This document shows, one piece after another, positions 15,986 to 25,666 of a stretch of 64,000 nt of DNA. The notes under the pieces were generated by a model. The model had not been told where the DNA came from, did not search any database, and was given only the letters and a program-made list of their open reading frames with translations. Each line of letters opens with the position of its first letter. Positions within the stretch are counted from its first letter, which is position 1. A program made the position numbers and the translations under genes. Source of the DNA: Christensenella sp. UBA4675 (GTDB taxonomy: Bacteria; Bacillota; Clostridia; Christensenellales; Borkfalkiaceae); assembly GCA_002405165.1 (NCBI GenBank), contig DHLF01000001.1, positions 76,787-140,786 of the forward strand, read 5' to 3'.

Positions 15986-16581
15986 TATCTACAACCGTTA
16001 CAAAAACAATTTAAACAAGCGTTACAAGCCATAACTTGACAACAAGCTTCCATACAAGAATTACCGCCCATTTGTTCTCTTTGTTCGGTATTTCCGCTTC
16101 TGTTCCAGTCTTGATTTTCAACCGTTTCCGAACTTTTATTCATTTGTTCGTTGAGCTTTTCTAATTCTTTTTTATATTTTTCTTCGCCTTTATCCATTTC
16201 GCAGGCAATTTCAAGTTGTTTTTTAGATTCGTTATACCAGCTTTTTTTATAGTATACAACCGATTGATAGTAATGCCATTTTGCGTCCCTTTCGTCGAAA
16301 GAGTCTAATACGTATTGTGCGCCTTGTAAATCTCCGCTCTTTATTTTTTCTTCTATTTGCTCGTATTTATCCCCGTAATCGGATTTATTTTCCGCCCTTT
16401 GAGCCGTAATTTCTCTATACGCGTTTTCGAGTTCAGTAAGTTTTTTTGCGGCAATATTACCTTTTTCTCCTTCTTGAAAACGTTCTTCGCTATATTGCGC
16501 TCTTAATTCTTCGTATTTTGCTTTTAATTCTTCGTCGGTAGCATTCTCGGTTAATCCGAAAACAGCGTATAATTTATCCAT
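15985..16581 (-). CDS. J-domain-like protein with Cys-rich tail, lacking HPD
   Basis: 198 residues. Residues 1-60 follow the J-domain pattern (LYAVFGLTENATDEELKAKYEELRAQY .. ELENAYREI), but the HPD tripeptide needed to stimulate Hsp70 ATPase is replaced by Ser-Glu-Glu. The middle is helical and repeat-like (DAKWHYYQSVVYYKKSWYNE). The last 25 residues carry seven Cys (SCMEACCQVMACNACLNCFC), possibly metal- or lipid-modified. It overlaps the DUF5685 gene by 8 bases, and the two occur together in many Clostridia (from memory). Function unknown. Confidence 0.7.
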   Translation of the reverse strand: MDKLYAVFGLTENATDEELKAKYEELRAQYSEERFQEGEKGNIAAKKLTELENAYREITAQRAENKSDYGDKYEQIEEKIKSGDLQGAQYVLDSFDERDAKWHYYQSVVYYKKSWYNESKKQLEIACEMDKGEEKYKKELEKLNEQMNKSSETVENQDWNRSGNTEQREQMGGNSCMEACCQVMACNACLNCFCNGCR

Positions 16582-17422
16582 TTTTGCGCTCCTTATTTAT
16601 TACTTTTCGGGTTGCCGATGCTAATCCCCTTAAAAGTATATTCTCTATTAAATCGGAATTAAAATAAAATTTAATTTGATTTAATTCGCTTTTGATACTT
16701 GAAAATATTGTGTTTAAAGTCAAAGATAAATCGTTTTGCTCTGAAACGATTTGTTTTAAAGTTTTATTTTCATACATGGAATTTAACGGATTATAATTTT
16801 TATTTTTTTTGTCTTTTTCCATATCGTCCATAGCGTCTATCAAATAAATCCATTTACCTAATTGATAAAAAAGATTTTCCGTATGCACAGTTGACTTATC
16901 CTTTAAACAAAAAATGCTTACTCTTTTTAGCATATTTGCAAAAGAATCGCAAATTATATCCAAAGAATTGCAGTTTTCTTTCTCTAATTTCCGTAAATTA
17001 GAATATTCTTCCTTAACGATATTGTCTATTTCAACGTGACGTTTTTTTGCTTTTTTATATGGCTTTTTTAAAAATATTTTTTTAATTTTGCCCTTATTAT
17101 TATCGATAACGTCGTCTAAAACTTTATTATATGCAAGGATAACGTTTACGTCTGCGCAAAGCATACCTATATCGTCTTTTAAAGCCATTTGCTTTGATTT
17201 AACGCAATGCGTTATACAACGCTGTTTTTTAATTTTAACGTCTTGCCCTAATACGTTATGTAAAAAAATCGATAAAAAAGTTATATCGTAAGTTAAAGTT
17301 AATCTTGCCCTTTGTCCGCAACTTTTACCTAGACACTTGCACGTTCCGCAATACATTGCTTTATATAAAACGTCGTCTTTTTTGTATAAATACGGCTCGT
17401 CGGGCGTAACGTATCCGAACAT
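16574..17422 (-). CDS. DUF5685 family protein
   Basis: 282 residues starting MFGYVTPDEPYLYKKDD. The N-terminal cysteine motif YCGTCKCLGKSCGQ with the following LTYDITFLSIFLH and CITHCVK is typical of DUF5685. The rest is helical, with several conserved Asp (LDDVIDN; YLIDAMDDMEKD) that recall metal-binding helical enzymes, but no activity is established. It lies between trpS (one-base overlap) and the J-like gene, with which it probably works. Confidence 0.8.
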   Translation of the reverse strand: MFGYVTPDEPYLYKKDDVLYKAMYCGTCKCLGKSCGQRARLTLTYDITFLSIFLHNVLGQDVKIKKQRCITHCVKSKQMALKDDIGMLCADVNVILAYNKVLDDVIDNNKGKIKKIFLKKPYKKAKKRHVEIDNIVKEEYSNLRKLEKENCNSLDIICDSFANMLKRVSIFCLKDKSTVHTENLFYQLGKWIYLIDAMDDMEKDKKNKNYNPLNSMYENKTLKQIVSEQNDLSLTLNTIFSSIKSELNQIKFYFNSDLIENILLRGLASATRKVINKERKNG

Positions 17423-18435
17423 TAGTTTTTACCGTCAAGTTGGAAAAAACCTACTTTCTTATAAACCTTTCTTAAAGTTTTATTAGCTATGTAGCTTGCT
17501 TTTTCCTTTCCGTCCCTTAAAATACTTTCAAGATATCTTTTATCTTTCATAAGCTCGTTCTTTTTTTGACAAATAGGCGTAATTACGTTTGCAACGGCTT
17601 CTCCTACGGCTAATTTGAAATCGCCGTATCCAACGCCGTTAAATTCTTTTTCTACTTCTTCTACGCTCTTACCCGTAAATACGCTATATATCGTAATTAA
17701 GTTAGAAACGCCGGGTTTATCCTGCGAATATTTAATGGTGTTTTCACTGTCCGTAACTGCCCTTTTAAATTTACGAATTATCGTATCCTTGTCGTCATAC
17801 ATACAAATATAACCGTTTTCGTTAGAGTCGCTTTTAGACATTTTTTTGGTCGGGTCTTGCAAACTCATTATTCTTGCGCCCATTTTAGGAATAAACGGTT
17901 CGGGAACTACGAAAGTGGGACTATATCTATTATTAAATCTAATAGCTAAATCTCTTGTTAATTCTAAATGTTGTTTTTGGTCTGCTCCTATCGGAACAAC
18001 GTCTGTATTATATAAAAGTATATCACTTACCATTAAAACGGGATAATCCATAAGTCCCATATTTACGTTGTCGGCATGGGACTTACATTTATCTTTAAAT
18101 TGAGTCATACGATTTAATTCACCCGGAGCGGTTATCGTATTTAAAACCCATGTTAATTCCGCATGCGCAGGAACGTGAGATTGTAAAAATATTATACACT
18201 TTTCGGGGTCTAAACCGCAGGCTAAATATAAAGACAATAATTCTAACGTTCTTTGTCTTAATTCGCTAGGAGTTTGCCTTACGGTAATAGTATGTAAATC
18301 CGCAATAGAATAAATGCAATCATATTCGTCTTGCAAAGCAACGAAATTTTTTATCGCGCCCAAATAATTACCTATCGTTGGAATTCCGCTAGGTTGAACT
18401 GCACTGAATAATCTTTTTTTATTCTCTAATTCCAT
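17422..18435 (-). CDS. trpS: Tryptophan--tRNA ligase
   Basis: Class I aminoacyl-tRNA synthetase that charges tRNA-Trp. 337 residues, normal for bacterial TrpRS. The HIGH motif is the TIGN variant in PTIGNYLGAI and the KMSKS loop is KKMSKS. GLDPEKCIIFLQSH and GADQKQHLELTRDLA are also family hallmarks. It is the first gene of a five-gene minus-strand operon. The 80-base leader shows no T-box. Confidence 0.97.
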   Translation of the reverse strand: MELENKKRLFSAVQPSGIPTIGNYLGAIKNFVALQDEYDCIYSIADLHTITVRQTPSELRQRTLELLSLYLACGLDPEKCIIFLQSHVPAHAELTWVLNTITAPGELNRMTQFKDKCKSHADNVNMGLMDYPVLMVSDILLYNTDVVPIGADQKQHLELTRDLAIRFNNRYSPTFVVPEPFIPKMGARIMSLQDPTKKMSKSDSNENGYICMYDDKDTIIRKFKRAVTDSENTIKYSQDKPGVSNLITIYSVFTGKSVEEVEKEFNGVGYGDFKLAVGEAVANVITPICQKKNELMKDKRYLESILRDGKEKASYIANKTLRKVYKKVGFFQLDGKN

Positions 18436-18522
18436 AACAACTCCTATATGTGTATTGTAATCAAAAAAACTTAAATATTACTTAAATTGTATATAAGCTT
18501 AAATTATTTTACACTAAATAAG

Positions 18523-18551
18523 AGTATAACATAATTCTTTTCAAAAATCAA
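18523..18551 (-). promoter_or_regulatory. Promoter of the trpS operon; remaining gap to 18894 empty
   Basis: Minus strand: TTGATT (18546-18551), 17 bases, TATACT (18523-18528). The -35 lies inside an imperfect inverted repeat (TTTTCAAAAA .. TTTTTTGAAAA). Between 18552 and 18894 the sequence is extremely AT-rich and I see no gene, RNA or clear regulatory element. Confidence 0.6.
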
Positions 18552-18894
18552 TTTTTTGAAAACGCTTTTGATTTAAAAAACGATGAAATTGAAAATTAAA
18601 CTAAAAATTTATTAAATCTAGAATTAAAATATCTGTCTTTTATTTATTTCAGCATTTTTTATTATAATGTTACCAAATAAGTAGCTAAATTAGTTGTTTT
18701 TTCACGTATTACCTATTTAAATTTTTTTAAAGTATTCCATTATAATAATGATTTTCGTTATGTTATTTTTAAGCGTGTTAACTTTTAACGATTTTTATTA
18801 TTTTATCTTATAAATGATTTTTTTTATTTTATTTATCAGATGTATTTTATCAATAAGCTCATTATAAATGTTTTTTTACTCCGCATATTTAACG

Positions 18895-18930
18895 TAAAAA
18901 AAACAGCCTGCTTTATAGCAAGCTGTTTTA
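18895..18930 (-). terminator. Terminator of the ispH operon
   Basis: Minus strand hairpin with arms AAACAGCTTGC / GCAGGCTGTTT (one T-G pair) and a six-base loop, followed by eight T. It begins 14 bases after the stop of the IspH-S1 gene. Confidence 0.8.
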
Positions 18931-18943
18931 AAATTAAATTTAA

Positions 18944-21031
18944 TTATTTATTGTTGACTAATTCAAATATAGAAGCTCCGCCTTCTTTATCTTCGTTCCA
19001 GTCCCTAATTTCGTCGTTATCTTCTTTAACTTTTCTGGGTTTTCTGGATTTAGCGGGTTTATCTTCGTCAGCGTCTTTTTCTTCAACTGCTTTTTCGGGA
19101 GCAGGAAGAACATCTTTTATAGATAAAGTCATTTTTTGTTTGTTAAGGTCAATATTGGTAATTTTAGCTTGAACTTCTTGACCAACTTTTAAAGCGGTAG
19201 TAGCGTCTTCTAACCATTCGTGCGTGATTTGAGAAACGTGAACTAATCCGTCAATTCCTTTTTCAACTTCTACAAAAGCTCCAAAAGGCGCAATTCTTAC
19301 AACTTTACCCGTAATTACGTCGCCAACAGCGTATTTTTCAGGAACACTATCCCAAGGCTTGGGTTGTAATTGTTTATAACCGATAGATACTTTTTTGTTT
19401 TCTCTGTCGATTTTAAGAACTACGAAATCGTATTCTTTATCAAGTTCTAATACGTCCGCAGGGTTTTTAACGTTCGTCCAAGATAAGTCCGAAATATGAG
19501 CCAAGCAATCGAATCCGTTTACATTTACAAATGCCCCGAAAGGCGCAAATCTTACTACTTTACCCGTTAAAATTTCGTCAACGGCAATAGAATCGAAAAA
19601 TGCGTTTTCTTTTTCTTCTCTTTCTTTATCTTTAATTGCCTTTTCTTCTTGTAAAACGGATTTTTGAGAAGCAACGATTTGTTTTCTTCTGGGCTTGCTC
19701 TCGATTTTACCTTCTTCCGCTTTAACCCTTAAAGTTTTACCAACGTATTTTTCTAAATCTTTTGCAAAACCGTTAAGTCTTATTTGAGAAGCGGGAATAA
19801 ATACGGAATAACTACCGTATTTAGCGGTAAGTCCGCCTTTATTAAATCCATCGATAGTAACGTTAAAAACTTTACCGTTAGCTATTTCGGCAATTTCTTT
19901 TTCTTCTTCTTCAAGTCTTTTGATTTCCTTTTGACTGATTACTACGGGATTAAGACCTATAATAAGTACTTCTATTTCGTCGCCGACTTTTTTGTTATAT
20001 TCGGCTTTATCGTATTCGTCACAGTCCAATTCTTCTTTTTTAAGAAGAACTTCTTTTTTAGTGTTAGGCAATAAAACTTGTAAACCTTCGTCTGTTGCGG
20101 AAGAAATAGTTGCTTCTATTTTCATACCTTTTCTAAACTTCGTTTGTTCTTCTATGTTTGCAACAGCTTCTTCCATAGTAAACGTTTCAGTCGTTTTTTT
20201 AGCCTCTGTATCCATTCTTAAAATAACCTCCATGGCTTGTTCACGTGGCGTTGACGCGCCCAAAACAATACCAACATTTTTAAATTCCAAAAGTTTTTTA
20301 GTATCCAACTCGTCCGCCGAAGAAATTTTAAATACGTTAGGATTTTTACCTTTGCATATATCGTAAAGTTTTGCCGTATTACTGCTGTTTTTACCGCCTA
20401 TTACGATTATTGCTTCGCATTTATCAGAAAGTCTTTCCGCTTCCCGTTGATTTACCTTTGTAGTATAACAAATTGTGTCAAAAATCTCAACTGTTTTACT
20501 ATATTTTTTCTTAAAAAATTGTAAAAATTTTTCAAATTTGGCTCTATCGAACGTAGTTTGACAAACAATACATACTTTTTCAAGATTATTAAAGTCTAAA
20601 ACGGGGTTTTCGGAGTCAACGAAAATTGCTTTGTAATCGCACCAACCGTTTGTTCCTATCGCTTCAGGGTGATTTTTTTCGCCAACTATTATTATCGTAT
20701 AACTTTTTGAGTAATACTCTTCTACTATCGAATGAATTTTTTTTACAAAAGGACACGTACAGTCTATTATGGCTAAATTTTTGCGTTTTATTTTATCTAA
20801 AACGTCCTTCCCTACCCCGTGCGAACGAATAATTACCGTCCCCGAATCTATTTCGTCAACGTCGGAAATAATTTTTGTTCCACTTGCCAGGATTTTATCC
20901 GTTACCGTTTTGTTATGAATAAGTTCGCCTAAAATATAAACGCCTTCTCCGCATATTTTGGTTGCCGTTTCAACCGCGTTTTTAACGCCCATACAAAATC
21001 CCGAATGTTCGGCAATGGTAAATTTTATCAC
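18944..21031 (-). CDS. ispH: 4-hydroxy-3-methylbut-2-enyl diphosphate reductase fused to S1 domains
   Basis: 695 residues. Residues 1-280 are IspH, the last enzyme of the MEP isoprenoid pathway (HMBPP to IPP and DMAPP), with the three cluster cysteines in GFCMGV, CPFV and the CYTTKVNQRE region. Residues about 300-690 hold four S1 RNA-binding repeats, the last two very regular (TGKVVRFAPFGAFV and TGKVVRIAPFGAFV), followed by a charged tail. This IspH-S1 fusion is a known Clostridia arrangement; whether the S1 half serves the ribosome is open. It overlaps plsC by 4 bases and is last in the operon. Confidence 0.95.
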   Translation of the reverse strand: MIKFTIAEHSGFCMGVKNAVETATKICGEGVYILGELIHNKTVTDKILASGTKIISDVDEIDSGTVIIRSHGVGKDVLDKIKRKNLAIIDCTCPFVKKIHSIVEEYYSKSYTIIIVGEKNHPEAIGTNGWCDYKAIFVDSENPVLDFNNLEKVCIVCQTTFDRAKFEKFLQFFKKKYSKTVEIFDTICYTTKVNQREAERLSDKCEAIIVIGGKNSSNTAKLYDICKGKNPNVFKISSADELDTKKLLEFKNVGIVLGASTPREQAMEVILRMDTEAKKTTETFTMEEAVANIEEQTKFRKGMKIEATISSATDEGLQVLLPNTKKEVLLKKEELDCDEYDKAEYNKKVGDEIEVLIIGLNPVVISQKEIKRLEEEEKEIAEIANGKVFNVTIDGFNKGGLTAKYGSYSVFIPASQIRLNGFAKDLEKYVGKTLRVKAEEGKIESKPRRKQIVASQKSVLQEEKAIKDKEREEKENAFFDSIAVDEILTGKVVRFAPFGAFVNVNGFDCLAHISDLSWTNVKNPADVLELDKEYDFVVLKIDRENKKVSIGYKQLQPKPWDSVPEKYAVGDVITGKVVRIAPFGAFVEVEKGIDGLVHVSQITHEWLEDATTALKVGQEVQAKITNIDLNKQKMTLSIKDVLPAPEKAVEEKDADEDKPAKSRKPRKVKEDNDEIRDWNEDKEGGASIFELVNNK

Positions 21032-21642
21032 TTTTTCTTTTTCTCCGCGACGTATTCGTTTACTTCTTTGCGAAGTTTTAAAAGTTCGTCCGTTATTCTT
21101 TGCGTAATTTTATCGTTTATTTCTGCGGTAAATTTTTGGTCTTGGCAGTCTAATTTAAAAGGTTCTCCTACGTAAACGTAATTTTTACGCATAAATCTTC
21201 CCTTTTTATATATAGTTAAAGGAATTATCGTAGAATTACATTTATGCGCAAAATATCCCGGACCGTTTTTTATCGGCAATAAATCGGCATCGGTTTTATT
21301 TCTTGTTCCTTCAGGGAACATTATAAATCTTTTATTATTTTTTAGAACTTCCAACCCCATTTTCATTGCTTTAAGGTCAGGTTTATCTCTATCGACGGGA
21401 ATTGCGCCCATACTATATAATATTTTACTTTGTAGTTTGTTTTTAAACCATTCTTTTTTAGAAATAATGTAAGATTTCCCCTTAAATAAAAGTTCCACGT
21501 AAACTACGTCTATTTTTCCCAAATGATTGCAAATTACTATTGTGTTGCCTTCGTCGGTAAGACGTTCTTTATGAATAGTTTTAAAAGGATAAAAAATCCT
21601 AAAAAACGGAGCCAATAAAAAACGAACGATTGAATAAAACAT
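21028..21642 (-). CDS. plsC: 1-acyl-sn-glycerol-3-phosphate acyltransferase
   Basis: 204 residues with the PlsC acyltransferase blocks: CNHLGKIDVVYVE (the HX4D catalytic motif), GAIPVDRDKPD, and FPEGTRNKT for phosphate binding. It transfers a second acyl chain to lysophosphatidate at the membrane. The hydrophobic N-terminus is a membrane anchor. It shares one base with cmk and four with the ispH gene; cmk-plsC-ispH is a common Firmicutes order. Confidence 0.92.
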   Translation of the reverse strand: MFYSIVRFLLAPFFRIFYPFKTIHKERLTDEGNTIVICNHLGKIDVVYVELLFKGKSYIISKKEWFKNKLQSKILYSMGAIPVDRDKPDLKAMKMGLEVLKNNKRFIMFPEGTRNKTDADLLPIKNGPGYFAHKCNSTIIPLTIYKKGRFMRKNYVYVGEPFKLDCQDQKFTAEINDKITQRITDELLKLRKEVNEYVAEKKKK

Positions 21643-22295
21643 TATTTAATCCTCTTTAATACTTCTTGACAAACTTGTTCTATATTTAAGTCGGAAGTGT
21701 CTATTTCTACTGCGTCGTCAGCCTTTTTTAAGGGCGCTATTTCTCTATGTGAATCTCTATAATCTCTTTCTTCTATTTCTTTTTTAAGTTGCTCGAATTC
21801 TACTTTTTCGCCTTTTTCTATAAGTTCGTCGTATCTTCTTTTTGCCCTGCAATCTACGCTTGCGGTGATAAAAAATTTATATTCGGCGTCGGGAAGAACG
21901 GTAGTTCCTATGTCCCTGCCGTCTAAAATGCAATCCATAGATTTAGCGATATTTCTTTGAGTAGAAAGTAATTTTGCCCTTACGCACTTTAAAGCGGAAA
22001 TTTTGGACGCAAGATTAGAAACTTCGTTTTGACGAATTTCTTTTGAAACGTCTTTACCAGATAACTTAGTAATTTGTTTTTCGTCCGAATATTCTATTTT
22101 CAAGTCAAGCGTTTCCAAAAGTTTTTCGACTTTTTCTTCATCTTCTACGTCTACGCCGTTTTGCAGTGCGTATAACGCAACCGCCCTATAAAGCGCGCCC
22201 GTATCTAAATATAAAATATTGAGCTTTTTTGCTAAAAATTTAGCGACGGTAGATTTTCCGCTTCCAGCAGGTCCGTCTAATGCAACGTTAATCAT
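21642..22295 (-). CDS. cmk: Cytidylate kinase
   Basis: 217 residues from the ATG at 22295; the frame is open 14 codons further, but AGGAG lies just before this ATG and the protein then begins MINVALDGPAGSGKST, the family P-loop. Further motifs are YLDTGALYRAVAL and CILDGRDIGTTVLPDA. It phosphorylates CMP and dCMP. The first bases overlap the end of the preceding FAD-protein gene by 8. Confidence 0.95.
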   Translation of the reverse strand: MINVALDGPAGSGKSTVAKFLAKKLNILYLDTGALYRAVALYALQNGVDVEDEEKVEKLLETLDLKIEYSDEKQITKLSGKDVSKEIRQNEVSNLASKISALKCVRAKLLSTQRNIAKSMDCILDGRDIGTTVLPDAEYKFFITASVDCRAKRRYDELIEKGEKVEFEQLKKEIEERDYRDSHREIAPLKKADDAVEIDTSDLNIEQVCQEVLKRIK

Positions 22296-23514
22296 TTTTT
22301 TCTCCTCTGCCCGCAACGAATCCAGTTGAAAAGGCAATTTGTAAATTATATCCGCCTGTTAAAGCGTCCGTATCGATAACTTCCCCCGCAAAAAACAAAT
22401 TAGAAATTTTTTTGCTTTCCATTGTTTTAGGGTTAATATCATTTACCGAAACTCCGCCCGAAGTTATTATAGATTCTTCTACCGACGCGAATTTCGACAA
22501 TGTAAATTTTATATTTTTTAAGGTTTCGACTAATTTTTTTCTTTCTTCCTTAGTAACAACGTCGGTCTTTTTAATCGGGGAAATCCCCGATAAAGATATT
22601 ATAGGTTTTATTAAAGATTTAGGTAACAAATCTATTAAAGCGTTTTGTAAATCTTTATTTTTATATTTTAAAAAATCTCTTAAAATTCTATCGGACAACT
22701 GCTCATAAGATAAAGCGGGCTTTAAGTCTAAAATTAAATACACGTCTTTTAAAGCGTATTTGTTAATAAAACTCGAAGCCGACAATACCAGCGGTCCTGA
22801 TATTCCGAAATGTGTAAAAAGCAATTCTCCCATTTGGGAAAATACTATTTTTTGGTTTGCAAAAGCCGTTAAAGTAACGTTTTTTAGCGATAAACCTTGA
22901 ACTTGTTTAACCCATTTTTCTTTTAAATACATAGGGCATAGCGCAGGTTTTAATTGTACTAAGGTATGACCTGTTTTTTTTGCAAACTTGTAGCCGTCCC
23001 CCGTACTGCCCGTAGAAGAATAACTTTTCCCGCCAGTACATATTACGACTTTATCGCAAAAATACTCGCACTTGTCTGTTATAACGCCTTTTACGACGTT
23101 ATTTTCAACCATTAAATCTAAAACGTTTTCTTGTAAATGAATTTTAACGCCGTTTCTTTTGCAAATTTCGCCAAGCGTTTTAATTACGTCGCTCGACTTA
23201 TCCGAAAACGGAAAAACTCTTCTTCCGCGTTCGGTTTTAAGTTGCAGACCGTTGCTTTCAAATAATTCTATCGTTTTAACACTGTTAAAAGCGTAAATAC
23301 TGCTTTTTAAAAATTTAGGATTTGTAACCACGTTTTCTAAAAACTCGGTTTCGGAGCAATCGTTGGTGATATTACAACGACCTTTGCCCGTAATATAAAG
23401 TTTTTTACCTATTTTTTCGTTTTTTTCTATTATCGTTACGTCGTTACCGCATTTTGCGCTTTCTATCGCACAAGCAAGTCCCGAAGCTCCGCCCCCGATT
23501 ACTATCGTTTTCAT
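22288..23514 (-). CDS. BaiN/RdsA-family (HI0933-like) FAD-dependent oxidoreductase
   Basis: 408 residues. The FAD-binding GxGxxG is VIGGGASGLACAIESA at residue 4, then GRCNITND, VICTGGKSYSSTGSTGDGY and the C-terminal FAGEVIDTDALTGGYNLQIAFSTG. These define the flavoprotein family named after HI0933/YhiN; BaiN members are bile-acid associated, but the substrate here is unknown. Four-base overlap with surE. Confidence 0.9.
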   Translation of the reverse strand: MKTIVIGGGASGLACAIESAKCGNDVTIIEKNEKIGKKLYITGKGRCNITNDCSETEFLENVVTNPKFLKSSIYAFNSVKTIELFESNGLQLKTERGRRVFPFSDKSSDVIKTLGEICKRNGVKIHLQENVLDLMVENNVVKGVITDKCEYFCDKVVICTGGKSYSSTGSTGDGYKFAKKTGHTLVQLKPALCPMYLKEKWVKQVQGLSLKNVTLTAFANQKIVFSQMGELLFTHFGISGPLVLSASSFINKYALKDVYLILDLKPALSYEQLSDRILRDFLKYKNKDLQNALIDLLPKSLIKPIISLSGISPIKKTDVVTKEERKKLVETLKNIKFTLSKFASVEESIITSGGVSVNDINPKTMESKKISNLFFAGEVIDTDALTGGYNLQIAFSTGFVAGRGEKND

Positions 23515-24251
23515 TTTGCGTTACCTTTAAGCTTTTCTAATTCCGCGTAAGCGGTTCTATCGGTAACTAACGGCGTTACGGTAATATATCCTTTTCTTAA
23601 CCATTCTACATCGCAATCTTCGTCGTTTTTATCGTTTTTAAGTATGTCGCCAACCAACATATACGTTCCGTCGTCGTTTAAAATGTATCTATCGGAATAA
23701 AGCTGTACGCCTAATTTGCAATATTTTACTTTTTTTTCACATTCTTTATTAGGAAAATTTACGTTAAGAACGTAGTTTTTGGACACATTATTTACTAAAT
23801 CGGGAAAAACTTTAGATAAGTTTTTATATAATGATTTATAGTCGATTTCGCAATTTTTATCCGTTACGCAAGATAATGCGATTGACGGAATTGATAAAAT
23901 ACAAGCTTCAAAACATGCGGAAACCGTTCCGCTGTATAGTGTGTCGGTGCCTGCGTTGCTACCTATATTTACACCCGAAACGATTAAATCAAATTTTATA
24001 TCTTTAAAAAATTCTGTACCGAATCTTACGCAATCGGCGGGAGTTCCGCTTAAAGAATACGAAACGTAATTTTTATCTTGTTCTATTTTTTTTAACTCCA
24101 ACTTTTTAAAAAAAGACATGGAATGCGAATAAGCCGACCTATTTCCGTCTGGAGCCATTACGAAAACGTCGTTTTCTTTTGATAAAAACTTAGCGAGAGT
24201 TTTTAATCCCTCGCTAAATATTCCGTCGTCATTACAAATTAATATTTTCAT
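23511..24251 (-). CDS. surE: 5'/3'-nucleotidase SurE
   Basis: 246 residues. The acidic metal site is in ICNDDGIFSEG at the N-terminus, with SGTPADCVRFG and SGVNIGSNAGTDTLYSGTV. SurE removes phosphate from nucleoside monophosphates. It shares one base with the oxaloacetate decarboxylase alpha gene upstream and four with the FAD protein downstream. Confidence 0.95.
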   Translation of the reverse strand: MKILICNDDGIFSEGLKTLAKFLSKENDVFVMAPDGNRSAYSHSMSFFKKLELKKIEQDKNYVSYSLSGTPADCVRFGTEFFKDIKFDLIVSGVNIGSNAGTDTLYSGTVSACFEACILSIPSIALSCVTDKNCEIDYKSLYKNLSKVFPDLVNNVSKNYVLNVNFPNKECEKKVKYCKLGVQLYSDRYILNDDGTYMLVGDILKNDKNDEDCDVEWLRKGYITVTPLVTDRTAYAELEKLKGNAK

Positions 24252-25654
24252 TATACGGGATAAACCTTTTTATCGTCAATTAAATTTTTATCAACACCCT
24301 TATCTCTTGCCATTCTCCATTTAAAGAAGTTTAAAGCCGTTTCACCGAATAAAGCGTAACTTAATACGTCTTCTTCTTGCGTGTAGTATTCTTTCATTCC
24401 TTCTTTAAACTTGTCGTACTCGGGAGCGATTAAATCGGCAGGACGGCAAGTAATAACCTTTTCGTCCCCGATAATAGATTTTACGAATTCAGGGTCGGGA
24501 GTTACGGGAAGTTTTCCGTATTCGCCTTTAAGCATACCCTTACTTTCGTTTGTAACCATTTTATATCTTTGTCCTGTAAGAACGTTTAATACCGCTTGCG
24601 TTCCTACGATTTGAGAAGTAGGAGTTACTAGCGGAGGATAACCGAAGTCTTTACGAACTCTTGGAACTTCTTGTAAAACTTCTTGTAGTTTATCTTCTTT
24701 ACCCTGTTTTTTAAGCTGATTGATTAGGTTAGATAACATTCCGCCGGGAACTTGATACAATAAAACGTTAGTATCTACTTTTAGTACCTTAGGCGATAAA
24801 AATCCGTCTTTTTCTAATCTTTGAGCTACTTTTCTAAAATGTTCCGTTATAGGAATAATTTTTTGTAAATCGATACCTGTATCGTATTCCGTTCCCGCTA
24901 AACTTGCAATAATAGGTTCGGTTGCAGGTTGACTGGTACCGTTTCCTAAAGCGGAATTAGCGGTATCTATAATATCTACGCCTGCTTCTATCGCTTTTAA
25001 ATAAATTAGGTTACCTGTACCGGCAGTGTCGTGAGTATGTAAATGTAATTTTGTTTCGGGTTTTAAAACTTCTTTTATCTTTTTTACTAAATCGTAAGCG
25101 GTAAAAGGTAAAAGAAGGTTTGCCATATCTTTTATACAAATATTATCCGCACCCATATCTTCAAGCGTTTTTGCAAGTTTTACAAAATATTCCGTTGTAT
25201 GAACGGGGCTAGTGGTATAAGATATGGTAGCTTCGCATACGCCACCGTATTTTTTAATGGCTTTCATTGCTGTTTCCATATTTCTCGGGTCGTTTAACGC
25301 GTCAAATACCCTTACTATTGATACGCCGTTTCTAATAGAAGCTTCTACGAATTTTTCAACAACATCGTCCGCGTAGTGTTTGTAACCGAGTAAATTTTGT
25401 CCCCTTAAAAGCATTTGGATAGGCGTTTTCTTTAAATGAGATTTTAAAATTCTCAATCTTTCCCAAGGATCTTCGTTTAAAAATCTTAAACAAGCGTCGA
25501 AAGTTGCTCCGCCCCACGCTTCTAATGAATAAAAACCTAAATCGTCTAGCTGGTCTAAAACGGGAACCATTTCGTCCGTTCTCATTCTAGTTGCCGCTTG
25601 AGATTGATGAGCGTCTCTTAAAATTGTTTCAGTAATCAATATTTTCTTTCCCAT
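24251..25654 (-). CDS. Oxaloacetate decarboxylase subunit alpha (carboxyltransferase)
   Basis: 467 residues. It starts with the metal and substrate motif RDAHQSQAATRM, then the TIM-barrel sequence GGATFDACLRFL and the HLHTHDTAGTGN metal site near residue 205. It ends without a biotin domain, which is encoded separately at 27062. It moves the carboxyl group of oxaloacetate (or a related acid) onto biotin; the beta subunit then decarboxylates it and pumps Na+. A pyruvate carboxylase subunit B role cannot be excluded from sequence. Confidence 0.9.
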   Translation of the reverse strand: MGKKILITETILRDAHQSQAATRMRTDEMVPVLDQLDDLGFYSLEAWGGATFDACLRFLNEDPWERLRILKSHLKKTPIQMLLRGQNLLGYKHYADDVVEKFVEASIRNGVSIVRVFDALNDPRNMETAMKAIKKYGGVCEATISYTTSPVHTTEYFVKLAKTLEDMGADNICIKDMANLLLPFTAYDLVKKIKEVLKPETKLHLHTHDTAGTGNLIYLKAIEAGVDIIDTANSALGNGTSQPATEPIIASLAGTEYDTGIDLQKIIPITEHFRKVAQRLEKDGFLSPKVLKVDTNVLLYQVPGGMLSNLINQLKKQGKEDKLQEVLQEVPRVRKDFGYPPLVTPTSQIVGTQAVLNVLTGQRYKMVTNESKGMLKGEYGKLPVTPDPEFVKSIIGDEKVITCRPADLIAPEYDKFKEGMKEYYTQEEDVLSYALFGETALNFFKWRMARDKGVDKNLIDDKKVYPV

Positions 25655-25666
25655 AATTCTCTCCTG

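Noticed and set aside
18436..18551. T-box or trp-type riboswitch before trpS
   Set aside because: The leader from the predicted promoter is only about 80 bases and has no T-box consensus or terminator hairpin.
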